Positions 38,445 to 46,270 of a stretch of DNA of 64,000 bases are shown here, piece after piece; position 1 is the first letter of the stretch, and every line of letters starts with the position of its first letter. The position numbers were made by a program, and so were the translations under genes. The notes below the pieces were generated by a model. It saw nothing but the letters and a program-made list of their open reading frames with translations. It searched no databases and was not told the origin of the DNA. Source of the stretch: Streptomyces sp. NBC_01723 (lineage in GTDB: Bacteria; Actinomycetota; Actinomycetes; Streptomycetales; Streptomycetaceae); NCBI RefSeq assembly GCF_036246005.1, contig NZ_CP109172.1:23787-87786 (forward strand), written 5' to 3'.

Positions 38445-39236
38445 TTAGGCGGCTCCGAAGAGGCGGCGGGGTTCGGTGCCTCCGGCGCGTTCGTGGCGGG
38501 CTCGGGTGATGGCGGCCTGTCGTACGGCTTCGGCCTGGTCGACGCGGGCGCTCTCGAGCCGGTCGGTTTCCCAGATGGCGTCGCGGTGTTCGCCCTCGTG
38601 TTGGCGGCCGGCGCGGAGGGCGGTTTCCTGCCGGGCGCGGGCCTGCTCTTCGTAGGGGTCGATGCGCTGGTGGCTGGTCCGGTGCTCGAGGGCCAGGGCG
38701 AGCGTGTGCTGGTAGCCGGGGTGGGCGTTGTCGCGGGTCTTCACGGGCCCGGCCGGGGCGGCAGGCTGCTCGGGTTCGGCGGCCGCGGGTCCGGGCTGGT
38801 GGTCGCCGCCGGGGGCGAGGATCCGGATGCTGCGGACGGCGGGCTTGCCCAGCTGCCGGTTGAGGTGGGCGACGAGCTGCTGCTGAAACAGGCGTATCTG
38901 GGTGGCGTAGGCGGGGCTGGTGGGGCGGAGTTCGAGGATGCCGCGGTCGGGGTCGTAGGTGACGGCCTGCACGGTGGTGGCGAGTTCGGTGGGGGCGATG
39001 CTGGCCCATTGGTCGAGGAGGTTGCCGCCGTTGAGGCCGGCGTCCCAGCCTTGTTCGGCCTGGAGTCTGCCGAGGACTGCGCCGAGGCCTTGGGGGTCGC
39101 GTCCTTCGCTGCGGGCGGGGCGGGGTCCGCGGCGGGCCTTCTTGGCGGGGGCGGGTGTGGTCTTGGCGTTGGCGCGTGCGGCGGCGAGCGCCATGCGGGC
39201 GAGGTCGGCGCCGGAAGCGGCGGGGGTGTCAGCCAC
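38445..39236 (-). CDS. DciA/DUF721-like putative helicase loader, 263 aa
   Basis: Residues about 48-155 match DciA: DPQGLGAVLGRLQAEQGWDA, a LLDQWASIAPTELATTVQAV segment, then ILELRPTSPAYATQIRLFQQ with LVAHLNRQLGKPAVRSIRIL. This is the KH-like fold that in most bacteria delivers the replicative helicase DnaB. The N-terminus is Ala/Lys-rich and the C-terminus is a long charged helical region. GTG 39236 has GAGGAG upstream. Next to ParAB and an HTH replication protein, it likely recruits host DnaB to the plasmid or phage origin. Confidence 0.75.
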   Translation of the reverse strand: MADTPAASGADLARMALAAARANAKTTPAPAKKARRGPRPARSEGRDPQGLGAVLGRLQAEQGWDAGLNGGNLLDQWASIAPTELATTVQAVTYDPDRGILELRPTSPAYATQIRLFQQQLVAHLNRQLGKPAVRSIRILAPGGDHQPGPAAAEPEQPAAPAGPVKTRDNAHPGYQHTLALALEHRTSHQRIDPYEEQARARQETALRAGRQHEGEHRDAIWETDRLESARVDQAEAVRQAAITRARHERAGGTEPRRLFGAA

Positions 39237-39912
39237 GGTGCTCCTCAAAGATCAGGACGGGAATGCCGGCGCGCTTGGCGCGGCGTATGCAGTCGGTGGT
39301 CCCGCGAGAGTTGTTGCGGCGGAAGGCCAGGACCAGATCGGCACGCTTGCTGACCATCAGCTGGTTGCGGCGGTGACCGGCGAGTGGGCAGTAGTCGCCG
39401 TGTCGAGGCGACGTCTTGCGGTGACCGGGTGGGCAGCTGGCGTCGCAGGGTGCCGACCAGTCCGCGGGGTGTGGCTCGTGGTCCAGACCGTTGTCGAGGG
39501 CCCACTGCTTGGCGAGGGCATCGGCCCCGTTCGGGCAGTCGCCGTGGACGACGCGAAAGCGTGCTTCCGGGGAGATGGTTTGGGTGGTGTCGTGCCAGGC
39601 GTCTAGGAGTGCGTCGGCGACAGTCTTGTGGTTGCCCCAGGAGCGCGATCCGGTTACCAGTACGCGAACTGTCCAGAGACGGGGCGCAACCCGCTGAACC
39701 ATCGGTTCGGGTAGCGCGGCGTTCATCCTCCGGATGAAGTTCTTCTCAACCAGCCGCAGGAGGTCCACGTGGGCGCTGCTGCGGCATTCCACGCCGAGTA
39801 GGCCGGTGTCCGGGTTGTAGCCGGCGGGTCGCCATGCCGCTCGGGCGCTGTCGTGTCCGGTGGCTTTGATCCAGGCGTGAGCAAGTTGGTCAAGGGTCGG
39901 CTGGCCGGTCAT
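39229..39912 (-). CDS. DciA-like KH segment fused to DUF2493 (SLOG-family) domain, 227 aa
   Basis: The C-terminal domain has RVLVTGSRSWGNHKTVADAL, VVHGDCPNGADALAKQWA, and KRADLVLAFRRNNSRGTTDC, the pattern of DUF2493, a SLOG nucleotide-sensing Rossmann fold. The first 75 residues (GLLGVECRSSAHVDLLRLVE, FIRRMNAAL) look like the DciA KH half of the neighbouring gene. A DciA-like unit on a SLOG domain is unusual. It may couple initiation to a nucleotide signal; this is inference. The ATG overlaps the upstream stop, and its own stop overlaps the DciA gene start by eight bases. Confidence 0.7.
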   Translation of the reverse strand: MTGQPTLDQLAHAWIKATGHDSARAAWRPAGYNPDTGLLGVECRSSAHVDLLRLVEKNFIRRMNAALPEPMVQRVAPRLWTVRVLVTGSRSWGNHKTVADALLDAWHDTTQTISPEARFRVVHGDCPNGADALAKQWALDNGLDHEPHPADWSAPCDASCPPGHRKTSPRHGDYCPLAGHRRNQLMVSKRADLVLAFRRNNSRGTTDCIRRAKRAGIPVLIFEEHRG

Positions 39913-41285
39913 GCGTAGGACTCCTGCCACTTGAGGCGAGCGGCCTTGCCGACGGCGTAGGTGCACAGGCGGCCGCCGTAGAGGTCCAGGGCGTCGTCGG
40001 GGTCCTCGTCGTAGTCGGCAGCGACCCGCTCCCAGTTGTTCCAGTCCATCCGGGCCCTCATCCGGTCCTCGTCGGTGCGCTCCGGCTGCTCCTCGGCCGG
40101 GTCGGGGGTGCCGAACAGGGCGTTGAGGGACTGGAGGTTGCGGTAGGCGGTGGAGTCCTCCCACGCGACGGCCTGGTCCAGGGCTTCCTGGTGGGCGGTG
40201 TCCTTGGCGATGTGGGCTCGGATGAACGCGGCGGGCTGCTTGGGCTTCCAGCGCATGCCGGAGCACAGGCCGGTGAGTTCGTCGGTGATGCGCATGGCGT
40301 CCCAGCCGCGGTCGGTCCACGGGCGGAGTACGTACTCCAGGCGCCGCAGCGGCACGGTCTGGGTCCAGTTGACGAGGGCACGCACCAGTCGGACGGTCTG
40401 CGCGGCTTTGCGGACGTCGGCGGCGGTACGGCGGCGGCCGTTGATGCTGGTGCTCTGGTGGGGGATCGGGTTCTTCGCCCGGCTCGCTTGCGAGGTGTAG
40501 TTAAAACCACCATCTACCTGAACCTGACTCTCTTCTCTAAGCCAGGTAAGGGAAGGGGTCTCATGGCCCTCGGAGCCGGGGTTTTCCACAGGCGGGTTAT
40601 CCACAGGGCGGCGGCGGGTCTGGGTGGGGATGGTGGGCTGCTGCTGGCCGCGCTGGTCGATGACGATCCGGGCGGTGTAGCCGGCGCCGATGATGCGGTG
40701 GCCCATGGCGTGGTCGTAGGCGGGGGGGATGACGGCGGCGTAGACGGTGGCGGTGCCCTTGTAGCCCTTGAGACCCATTGCGGCCAGCAGGTTTGTGCGG
40801 GTGCCGTGTTGGACCCAGGCGAGGGCGCCGAGTTCGCGGAGGTAGCTGATGTGGCGGGCGATTTGGGCGCGGGAGATGCCGAGCCGGTTGACCATGTCGG
40901 TGAGGCCGTAGAGGGCGTGGCCGAGGTCGTAGTCCATGCGGTTGGCGAGGTCTTCGGCGATGCGCATGGTGGTCTGGTTGGCCTTGGGGTGGAGTCCGGC
41001 TGCGATGAGCCACTGGACGGACTTGAGCCAGCGTCGGGGCCCGGTGCGGCGGGATGCGGTGTGGTCGATGTGCTGGCTTGCGGTGCCGCGTACGAGGGTG
41101 GTGGTGGGGCACTGGGTGTCGTCCGTGCGGGGGGAGATTCCTCGCGAAACGGGCGTCTGGGAAGCGCCAAGCTGACAAGAAGGGTGCGCGTACGGCACTA
41201 TGGACCTGCTTCCGGTTGCGCCGGGAGGCACAAAAGGGCCCCGGCTTCGGTGGTCTGGTTCGTGGAGAACCTGTAGTTCGCTCAC
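39909..41285 (-). CDS. HTH replication/initiator-like protein, up to 458 aa
   Basis: After a weak, Pro/Arg-rich start region, residues about 90-170 have LKSVQWLIAAGLHPKANQTT and DMVNRLGISRAQIARHISYL, a winged-helix domain of the type in Streptomyces replication proteins. The C-terminal half (VRLVRALVNWTQTVPLRRLE; DRGWDAMRITDELTGLCSGM) is helical, as in initiator or loader proteins. The true start is unclear: GTG 41285 or GTG 41198. Coupled to the DciA/SLOG gene. It may be a second replication protein beside the iteron initiator. Confidence 0.65.
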   Translation of the reverse strand: MSELQVLHEPDHRSRGPFVPPGATGSRSIVPYAHPSCQLGASQTPVSRGISPRTDDTQCPTTTLVRGTASQHIDHTASRRTGPRRWLKSVQWLIAAGLHPKANQTTMRIAEDLANRMDYDLGHALYGLTDMVNRLGISRAQIARHISYLRELGALAWVQHGTRTNLLAAMGLKGYKGTATVYAAVIPPAYDHAMGHRIIGAGYTARIVIDQRGQQQPTIPTQTRRRPVDNPPVENPGSEGHETPSLTWLREESQVQVDGGFNYTSQASRAKNPIPHQSTSINGRRRTAADVRKAAQTVRLVRALVNWTQTVPLRRLEYVLRPWTDRGWDAMRITDELTGLCSGMRWKPKQPAAFIRAHIAKDTAHQEALDQAVAWEDSTAYRNLQSLNALFGTPDPAEEQPERTDEDRMRARMDWNNWERVAADYDEDPDDALDLYGGRLCTYAVGKAARLKWQESYA

Positions 41286-41387
41286 CGGGGTGGCACCCGA
41301 TGGGCCTTAGCTCGGCTGGCAGGCCGGGCAGTGGTACGAGGGCCGTGAGGCTCGGGCGGTGTCGGCAAACACCAACCGGCTCGGCCC

Positions 41388-41438
41388 AGGCGGTAGAGGA
41401 AGCGCTCCCCGGCAAGGGAGCGGCAGGACCTCCCGCCT
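41388..41438. other. Structured intergenic element with nested stems
   Basis: AGGCGG/CCGCCT outer and GAGG/CCTC middle arms enclose CGCTCC/GGAGCG with a small loop, giving a multi-stem RNA-like fold of about 50 bases. It lies in the gap before the HTH replication gene. It lacks a T-arm, so it is not a tRNA. Confidence 0.35.
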
Positions 41439-41448
41439 CAGCTACTCG

Positions 41449-41868
41449 CTACGTCATCTGCTTCCTCTCAGGTGGATCGCTCTTGGCCGTCCGCCAGGCG
41501 CCCAGACTGGTAACGCCGTGACTGACGGAGTCGGCACGGTCGGCTGCGGCTAGCAACGCCGTTGCGAGGCGGCGGGCATCCGACGCGTACATGGGGACGA
41601 AGTCTTCACCGGGGAACATCGACTCCGGGGTGGACACGTGGACCATGCCGTCCGCCGTGTCCTGGTCGTCGATGGCCCGGATGACCCAGACGTACTGCCG
41701 CTTGGTGTACGGGTGGTCCTGTTCGCGCAAGTCCCACTCGTAGCCAGGCATCGAGTGGTCAGCCGGGTTGATCCTGGTGGGCTTGGGGCGCTCAGCGCTG
41801 TCAGCGATGGCGACCAGGCGATGGAGTTCGCGGCGCAGGTCGGTCAGGGAGAGATCGTCGGCGCTCAT
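41449..41868 (-). CDS. Hypothetical protein, 139 aa
   Basis: Soluble alpha/beta protein (SLTDLRRELHRLVAIADSAE, YVWVIRAIDDQDTADGMVHV, FVPMYASDARRLATALLAAA). AGGAGGG precedes ATG 41868, which overlaps the upstream stop. No family recognised. Confidence 0.6.
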   Translation of the reverse strand: MSADDLSLTDLRRELHRLVAIADSAERPKPTRINPADHSMPGYEWDLREQDHPYTKRQYVWVIRAIDDQDTADGMVHVSTPESMFPGEDFVPMYASDARRLATALLAAADRADSVSHGVTSLGAWRTAKSDPPERKQMT

Positions 41869-42164
41869 CGCTCGCCCTCCTCGATGCCGAAGATGGCTGT
41901 CAGCCAACGGCGCTGAGGGCAGGGAAACTCACCCACGCCGCAGGAACAGATGGTCGCGGCGCTCCACAGCGGCTCACCGGTTTCGGGGTCCTTTGAGTTC
42001 AGCCCGCCAGTTACCCAGGTCAGACTGGGGGCGTGCCAGGACAGGGCCAGGTGGGCCACTTCCTTGAGCTGAGCGATTCCGTTGGTGCGGTGCTCCGCGC
42101 GTTCGATCAGGTCCGGCAGGGGGTCGTAGGGCTCGCGGATGCGGCCCTCGCCCTGGGCGGTCAT
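41865..42164 (-). CDS. Hypothetical protein with C-terminal Cys, 99 aa
   Basis: The helical N-terminus (DPLPDLIERAEHRTNGIAQL) and WHAPSLTWVTGG are followed by CSCGVGEFPCPQRRWL, a possible metal knuckle. The ATG at 42164 has no strong ribosome site, so a leaderless transcript is possible. Coupled to the next gene. Function unknown. Confidence 0.6.
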   Translation of the reverse strand: MTAQGEGRIREPYDPLPDLIERAEHRTNGIAQLKEVAHLALSWHAPSLTWVTGGLNSKDPETGEPLWSAATICSCGVGEFPCPQRRWLTAIFGIEEGER

Positions 42165-42507
42165 GCGACTGCGGGGGTAGTGGGGACAGGGCCCGGCTGC
42201 GTCGGCGGTGTGATCTTCACGCCGGATACGCACAAACTTCGGGGTGACCTGTCTGACGGGGAAGGACCCCGGGTACTCTTAGCCATCGTCGGCACCTTCA
42301 CAGCGGTTGAGTGTCGACCCGACCTCGCACCCGGTGTTACCAGCACCAGGACCACTGCGGGGTCGGACCTTTTTGGTCTTGTGGCCAGGAGCCGAATCTG
42401 ACCGGCCGTCTGACGTGTACCACATGCTACCCGTTGAACCAGCCACCTGTCCCAGTCCCTTCCCCTGTGTCTCTAGTCCGACAAGTCACACCGCACATGA
42501 CGGCTCG
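42165..42507. other. 343-bp gap, no convincing gene
   Basis: Both neighbours run leftward. The gap probably holds the promoter for 42164-41449; I see a small GGTCCGACC-type hairpin near 42360 but no reliable -10/-35. Confidence 0.4.
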
Positions 42508-42960
42508 TCAGTGCCCGTGGCCTGCCTCGCCGTCCGCCGGATGCTCCGGAGCCACCAGCCGCCGCGACCGCGTCACCAAACCCGCCATCGCATGGAACCC
42601 CGCCTCCGACAGAGCAGCCGACACCCGCGCCATCTCATCCCGGAACATCCGCGGCGACGACTGCCGTCGGCCCGCATGCAGGCCCACCGCCAACGCCCGG
42701 TCCCAGATCTGTTGCACCACCACCGGATCCACGTCCGGCCACAAGTCCCGCGGCAGCCGGTCCGGACGGCCCACCGTCTCCATCTCCGCGTTCGCGATCA
42801 GCCCCGCCAGGAACTGACCCGACGACATCGCCCGCCCCGCCAGCACGGCGTCCGCGCGCATCGTCTCGAACGCCGCATCCTCGAGAGCAGCCCCCTCCGC
42901 GACAGGGCCGCCGTCGGCAGCGTCATCGGCAGGGGACGGGGTGGTGGTCGGAATGCTCAT
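42508..42960 (-). CDS. Hypothetical protein, 150 aa
   Basis: Acidic N-terminus (PTTTPSPADDAADGGPVAEG) then a helical body (RAMSSGQFLAGLIANAEMET; VVVQQIWDRALAVGLHAGRR; EMARVSAALSEAGFHAMAGL). No family recognised. The ATG overlaps the WhiB gene stop. Confidence 0.6.
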   Translation of the reverse strand: MSIPTTTPSPADDAADGGPVAEGAALEDAAFETMRADAVLAGRAMSSGQFLAGLIANAEMETVGRPDRLPRDLWPDVDPVVVQQIWDRALAVGLHAGRRQSSPRMFRDEMARVSAALSEAGFHAMAGLVTRSRRLVAPEHPADGEAGHGH

Positions 42961-43796
42961 GCTGCGGACTCCAGGATCTCGTTGTTCGGGAACAGGTTGA
43001 GGACAGGCGCCAAAGCGTCGTCCAGGGACAGCTGGCCGGGCATCACCTGCACCCGACGACGACCAGGACGACGCACCCGGCCCCGCAACACGGCGGGGAC
43101 AGACGGCAGCACGGCATCATCCACGCCAGCCTCGGAGCCGGCCGACGACAACCTCGACGACGGAGACGGCGGCGGCACCGCAGGCACCAGCCCGTCATCC
43201 CCCACCACCACCCTTGCGTCCAACAGGCCCCGCTCCACCGCGGCCGCCAGCAGCTCCCGCCGCGTCGCCGACCCCTTATCCAAGTTCAGCTGGGTGACGA
43301 GCCGGGACCGCTGCCAGTTCGCCGTCCGCACATCCACACCCGCAGCCTCCGCGACAGCCTCCGCATCCGCGTGCACCGCCAGCGCCTCCAACACCCGCAG
43401 GCGCTGCGGCGTCTTCACCGCCCGCACCGGAGCCGCCACCGCCACCTCATGACGGCGCTTGATGAACGCCCGATGCCGCTCCAGGGCCAGCCGGCCACCC
43501 CAGATCCCCGCAGGCTCCGCCAACCGTGTCTTGCCGTCCTCCGCCACCACCGCGTTCGCATAGGCGTCGCACGCCACCATGACGGGACAGTTCAGGCACA
43601 CCTCCATCGCAGCGGCTTGGCGGGCCTCACGCTCCCGCTGCGGCTCCGACCCGTCCCGGTCATCCCCATGCCACGCATCCAGCGACAGGGACACGTCCCC
43701 GGCCGCCCGGCCCGGCATGTCCTGGTCCTCCGCGCACCCGCGGTACCGAAAGTGCGGGTGCTCCACCCACGCCTGCCTCAAAGCCCTCGCATCCAT
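42957..43796 (-). CDS. Second WhiB-family protein with long C-terminal extension, 279 aa
   Basis: Cluster cysteines are C21, C67, C70 and C76 (CLNCPVMVAC), followed by the GIWGG turn at about 97-101. The 35-residue Gly/Asp loop between the first and second Cys is larger than in host WhiB proteins. The C-terminal 170 residues add LRVLEALAVHADAEAVAEAA and DVRTANWQRSRLVTQLN, an HTH-like extension. Two different WhiB proteins in one element suggest distinct control steps. Start ATG 43796 behind a G-rich site. Confidence 0.85.
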   Translation of the reverse strand: MDARALRQAWVEHPHFRYRGCAEDQDMPGRAAGDVSLSLDAWHGDDRDGSEPQREREARQAAAMEVCLNCPVMVACDAYANAVVAEDGKTRLAEPAGIWGGRLALERHRAFIKRRHEVAVAAPVRAVKTPQRLRVLEALAVHADAEAVAEAAGVDVRTANWQRSRLVTQLNLDKGSATRRELLAAAVERGLLDARVVVGDDGLVPAVPPPSPSSRLSSAGSEAGVDDAVLPSVPAVLRGRVRRPGRRRVQVMPGQLSLDDALAPVLNLFPNNEILESAA

Positions 43797-43798
43797 CA

Positions 43799-44098
43799 CT
43801 ACCAGCCCCCTTCCTGGGACGGATCTATTCGCGACGGGGCCGACGCCCACGCCTCATCCACCACCACACCCGCCGCCGAAACGACAGCCGCGCCCGCCAG
43901 CTCCACGTCCAGGCGCCGACGGAACCGGTCCAGCTCCAGCCGCAGCGCCTCTGAGTCCCGCACCGCACAGCCGGCCATCAGCCGCTCCGACACCGCCTCA
44001 CGCCTCCACCGCACCTCCCGACGACGCACCACCACAACGGCGGCGGCCGCCGCGGCAAGCACCACGACGGCCGACACAGACAAAGCCCGAGCACCCAC
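43799..44098 (-). CDS. Small membrane protein, 99 aa
   Basis: An N-terminal membrane span (LSVSAVVVLAAAAAAVVVV) is followed by a basic arm and a charged coiled-coil region (EALRLELDRFRRRLDVELAG). GTG 44098 is chosen for GGAGGTGA at ideal distance; the TTG/GTG starts upstream lack that. Function unknown. Confidence 0.6.
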   Translation of the reverse strand: MGARALSVSAVVVLAAAAAAVVVVRRREVRWRREAVSERLMAGCAVRDSEALRLELDRFRRRLDVELAGAAVVSAAGVVVDEAWASAPSRIDPSQEGGW

Positions 44099-44137
44099 GG
44101 CACTCACCTCCAAGACAGGGGAAGGAAACGATCAGAA

Positions 44138-44377
44138 CTACGGGCGGTACAAACTGTTCGCACGGGCCGCCGCCCTCTCGGCAGCCTCACCGGCGTGCAG
44201 AGCCGCCTCGTCGCGCGCGGCCTGTACTTCCGTCGGCAGCGCACGCCACTCGGCCATCTCCGCCTCGAACCGCGACCGGTACGACGACGGCCGGCGCCGC
44301 TCACGCCAGACCACCCACACCGTCCCCACCGCCGACACGGCGAACACGACCAGCAGCCAGACCACGGAAACGGGCAT
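44138..44377 (-). CDS. Small single-span membrane protein, 79 aa
   Basis: The N-terminal span (VVWLLVVFAVSAVGTVWVVW) is followed by a basic stretch and an Ala/Glu helical cytoplasmic tail (LPTEVQAARDEAALHAGEAA). GGAGG precedes the ATG. It is the first of two adjacent membrane genes below the C5 methyltransferase operon. Confidence 0.6.
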   Translation of the reverse strand: MPVSVVWLLVVFAVSAVGTVWVVWRERRRPSSYRSRFEAEMAEWRALPTEVQAARDEAALHAGEAAERAAARANSLYRP

Positions 44378-44464
44378 GACGAACCTCCAACCGGCAGCCG
44401 CCGGGACAGAAAGGGGATGGTGCGATGCCCCAGGACGGGGACTTCAAGGAGGCGCAGCCTCCAA

Positions 44465-44486
44465 GGGCCCGCACGACGGCGGGCCC
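44465..44486 (-). terminator. Hairpin after the methyltransferase operon
   Basis: GGGCCCGC and GCGGGCCC form a perfect 8-bp stem with a six-base loop, eight bases beyond the C5 methyltransferase stop. Confidence 0.6.
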
Positions 44487-44493
44487 GGATCGT

Positions 44494-45180
44494 TCAGGCC
44501 GCGAGGGTCGGGGTGATCTGCTGGGCAGCCTGCTCGCCCAGGAACTGCGTGTAGGCGGGCGGAATAGCCTCCGTCAGCTCCTCGTGCACGTCCGTCCAGT
44601 AGATACCGAGAGCAGCCTGCGCCTCCGGTACTGACGCCTTGCCGCCCTTGCCGTAGATGGCGACGTACTCGCCGTCATAGTGCTTGCCGTGCCGGTGGCC
44701 GCGAACCCGACTGCGGTGCTTCACATGCGGCAACGCCATCGGGAACCAGCCCTCCACCTCGAACGTCCGGTGACGCAGGATCGGCAGCCCGAACTGCGTG
44801 CCACACAGCACCACGTCCGGCCGGCACCCGGTCGTCTCGATCACGTACGGCCGGCCCGCCGACAGCATCGCCGCACGCCCCTCCGGCAGCAGGTCCGGGT
44901 ACCGGTCCTGCAAATGCCGGTTGGTGCCCTTCGTGATCGCCGCCCGATGCTGGCACGGCCACGACCCGTGTAGCAGGTCGAACCGGTGCCCCTGCCGCCG
45001 CACGTACTCCACGGCGTCGGCCTGCACGAACGGAAACGGATAGTTCGGACGCGGAGCAATGTCCACACCGAGGACGTCAAAGCCGGCGAGCCAGTAGCCC
45101 ATGGACGCTCCACCCGAGCAGCAGCACAGGTCGAGAACGGTCAGACCGTTCGGCTTCCGCTCGGGCAGGACCATGTCCAT
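44494..45180 (-). CDS. DNA cytosine-5 methyltransferase-like protein, 228 aa
   Basis: Motif I is LDLCCCSGGASMGYWLAGFD; motif IV is SWPCQH; motif VI appears as IETTGC instead of the usual ENV. The target-recognition region is short, and HRTFEVEGWF (motif VIII region) follows. At 228 aa it is shorter than classical C5 enzymes. It is probably a phage solitary methyltransferase against host restriction; reduced activity is possible because of the altered motif VI. Overlaps the RecT stop by one base. Confidence 0.75.
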   Translation of the reverse strand: MDMVLPERKPNGLTVLDLCCCSGGASMGYWLAGFDVLGVDIAPRPNYPFPFVQADAVEYVRRQGHRFDLLHGSWPCQHRAAITKGTNRHLQDRYPDLLPEGRAAMLSAGRPYVIETTGCRPDVVLCGTQFGLPILRHRTFEVEGWFPMALPHVKHRSRVRGHRHGKHYDGEYVAIYGKGGKASVPEAQAALGIYWTDVHEELTEAIPPAYTQFLGEQAAQQITPTLAA

Positions 45181-46187
45181 CAGGCGGCGCTCCTCTCCGT
45201 GTCGCCGCCCTGCTGCCTGGCACCCGGCTTGGTAGCGCCGATCGCAGCGAGCCGCGCCAGGTGCTCGGGGCCAGCACCGCGGGCCTGCGCCGCGGCGTGC
45301 AGCTCACGCACAGGGCCGACGGTCTCGGCGGCGTGCGCGTCCCGGAGATCGGTCAGGAGCACCATGTACTCCGCCGGGGCGCCAGCCGTCTCGGCTTCGG
45401 CGAGGATTGCGGCGAGCTGGTCGGCGTCGGCCGTCTCTACAGCCTCAGCGAGGTAGTCCCGCGTGGCCCCAGCCAGCGGCGCGGACGGCGTCGACTGCAC
45501 GACGGTCACGCGCGGCTGCTCCGGCTCCGGATTGTCGGCCTGCGCCATCTCCTCAGCCGTGTACACCCCCGCCAGATCGTTCGGGAACGCCATCCGCAGC
45601 GCCAGCGCCTCCGCGCACTTCGCCGTCATCGTCGCGGGCATCTTCCCCCACAGGCCGATCGGCTTGTTCTCCTTGTTCGTCTGCACGTACTCGCTGTACT
45701 TCGCCACCGCCGGGAACCGCTGGCCATCCCGGACCACGACCACCTTCGCCGCGGCCGGCGGTTCAGCAGACAGCCACACGTCGAACCACTTCCCCGACGA
45801 GTCGCACCACACGGTGTCCTCGTATCCGAGCTTGTGACCCGCCTTCGCCGCCGCACGGTGCGCGGTCACCCGGTAGCCGTCGATGCTCGTCTGCGGGGTG
45901 AACACCTTCCGCCCGGCCCGCCTGTCCCACCGGCCGATCAAGTAGATCTGCCGCGAGAACGGGTCCAGCTGGGTCCGCTGGCACAGGTGCAGGAAGCTGG
46001 CCAGCTCGGCGCCGGTCACTTCGTTGTCGATCCCCGACTGGCGGAGGACCGCAGCCTGCTCGGGCGTCCAGTTGGTCTGGTCGGGTCGGATGGCGAGCGC
46101 GCCACCGGTCTTGGTGACCTGGTTTTGGGTGTGCGAGGTGGGGCCCTCCGCCATCGTGCCAGCGGGGGCCTCAACGGCTTGCGCCAT
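45180..46187 (-). CDS. RecT/Bet-family single-strand annealing protein
   Basis: The core (residues about 50-220) has LASFLHLCQRTQLDPFSRQI, YLIGRWDRRAGRKVFTPQTS, DGYRVTAHRAAAKAGHKLGY, and MTAKCAEALALRMAFPNDLA, matching phage recombination protein Bet/RecT. It anneals single strands during recombination and replication of phage DNA. The C-terminal 100 residues are Ala-rich and less conserved. AGGAGAG precedes the ATG. No paired exonuclease gene is adjacent; SSB is 19 kb to the left. Confidence 0.85.
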   Translation of the reverse strand: MAQAVEAPAGTMAEGPTSHTQNQVTKTGGALAIRPDQTNWTPEQAAVLRQSGIDNEVTGAELASFLHLCQRTQLDPFSRQIYLIGRWDRRAGRKVFTPQTSIDGYRVTAHRAAAKAGHKLGYEDTVWCDSSGKWFDVWLSAEPPAAAKVVVVRDGQRFPAVAKYSEYVQTNKENKPIGLWGKMPATMTAKCAEALALRMAFPNDLAGVYTAEEMAQADNPEPEQPRVTVVQSTPSAPLAGATRDYLAEAVETADADQLAAILAEAETAGAPAEYMVLLTDLRDAHAAETVGPVRELHAAAQARGAGPEHLARLAAIGATKPGARQQGGDTERSAA

Positions 46188-46270
46188 GAGGTCTCTCCTA
46201 TGAGGTTGTACTCAAGTGATGTACGAGCGGCCGGCCTGGACAACGGCACCCAGACCAGCCCGCCCAAGCG

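Noticed and set aside
41388..41438. tRNA interpretation of the structured element
   Set aside because: It has stacked stems but no TTCRANN T-loop and no clover-leaf spacing.
42307..43452. A 381-codon rightward frame across the WhiB region
   Set aside because: It is Arg/Pro/His/Ser-rich and antisense to the WhiB cysteines; no ribosome site.
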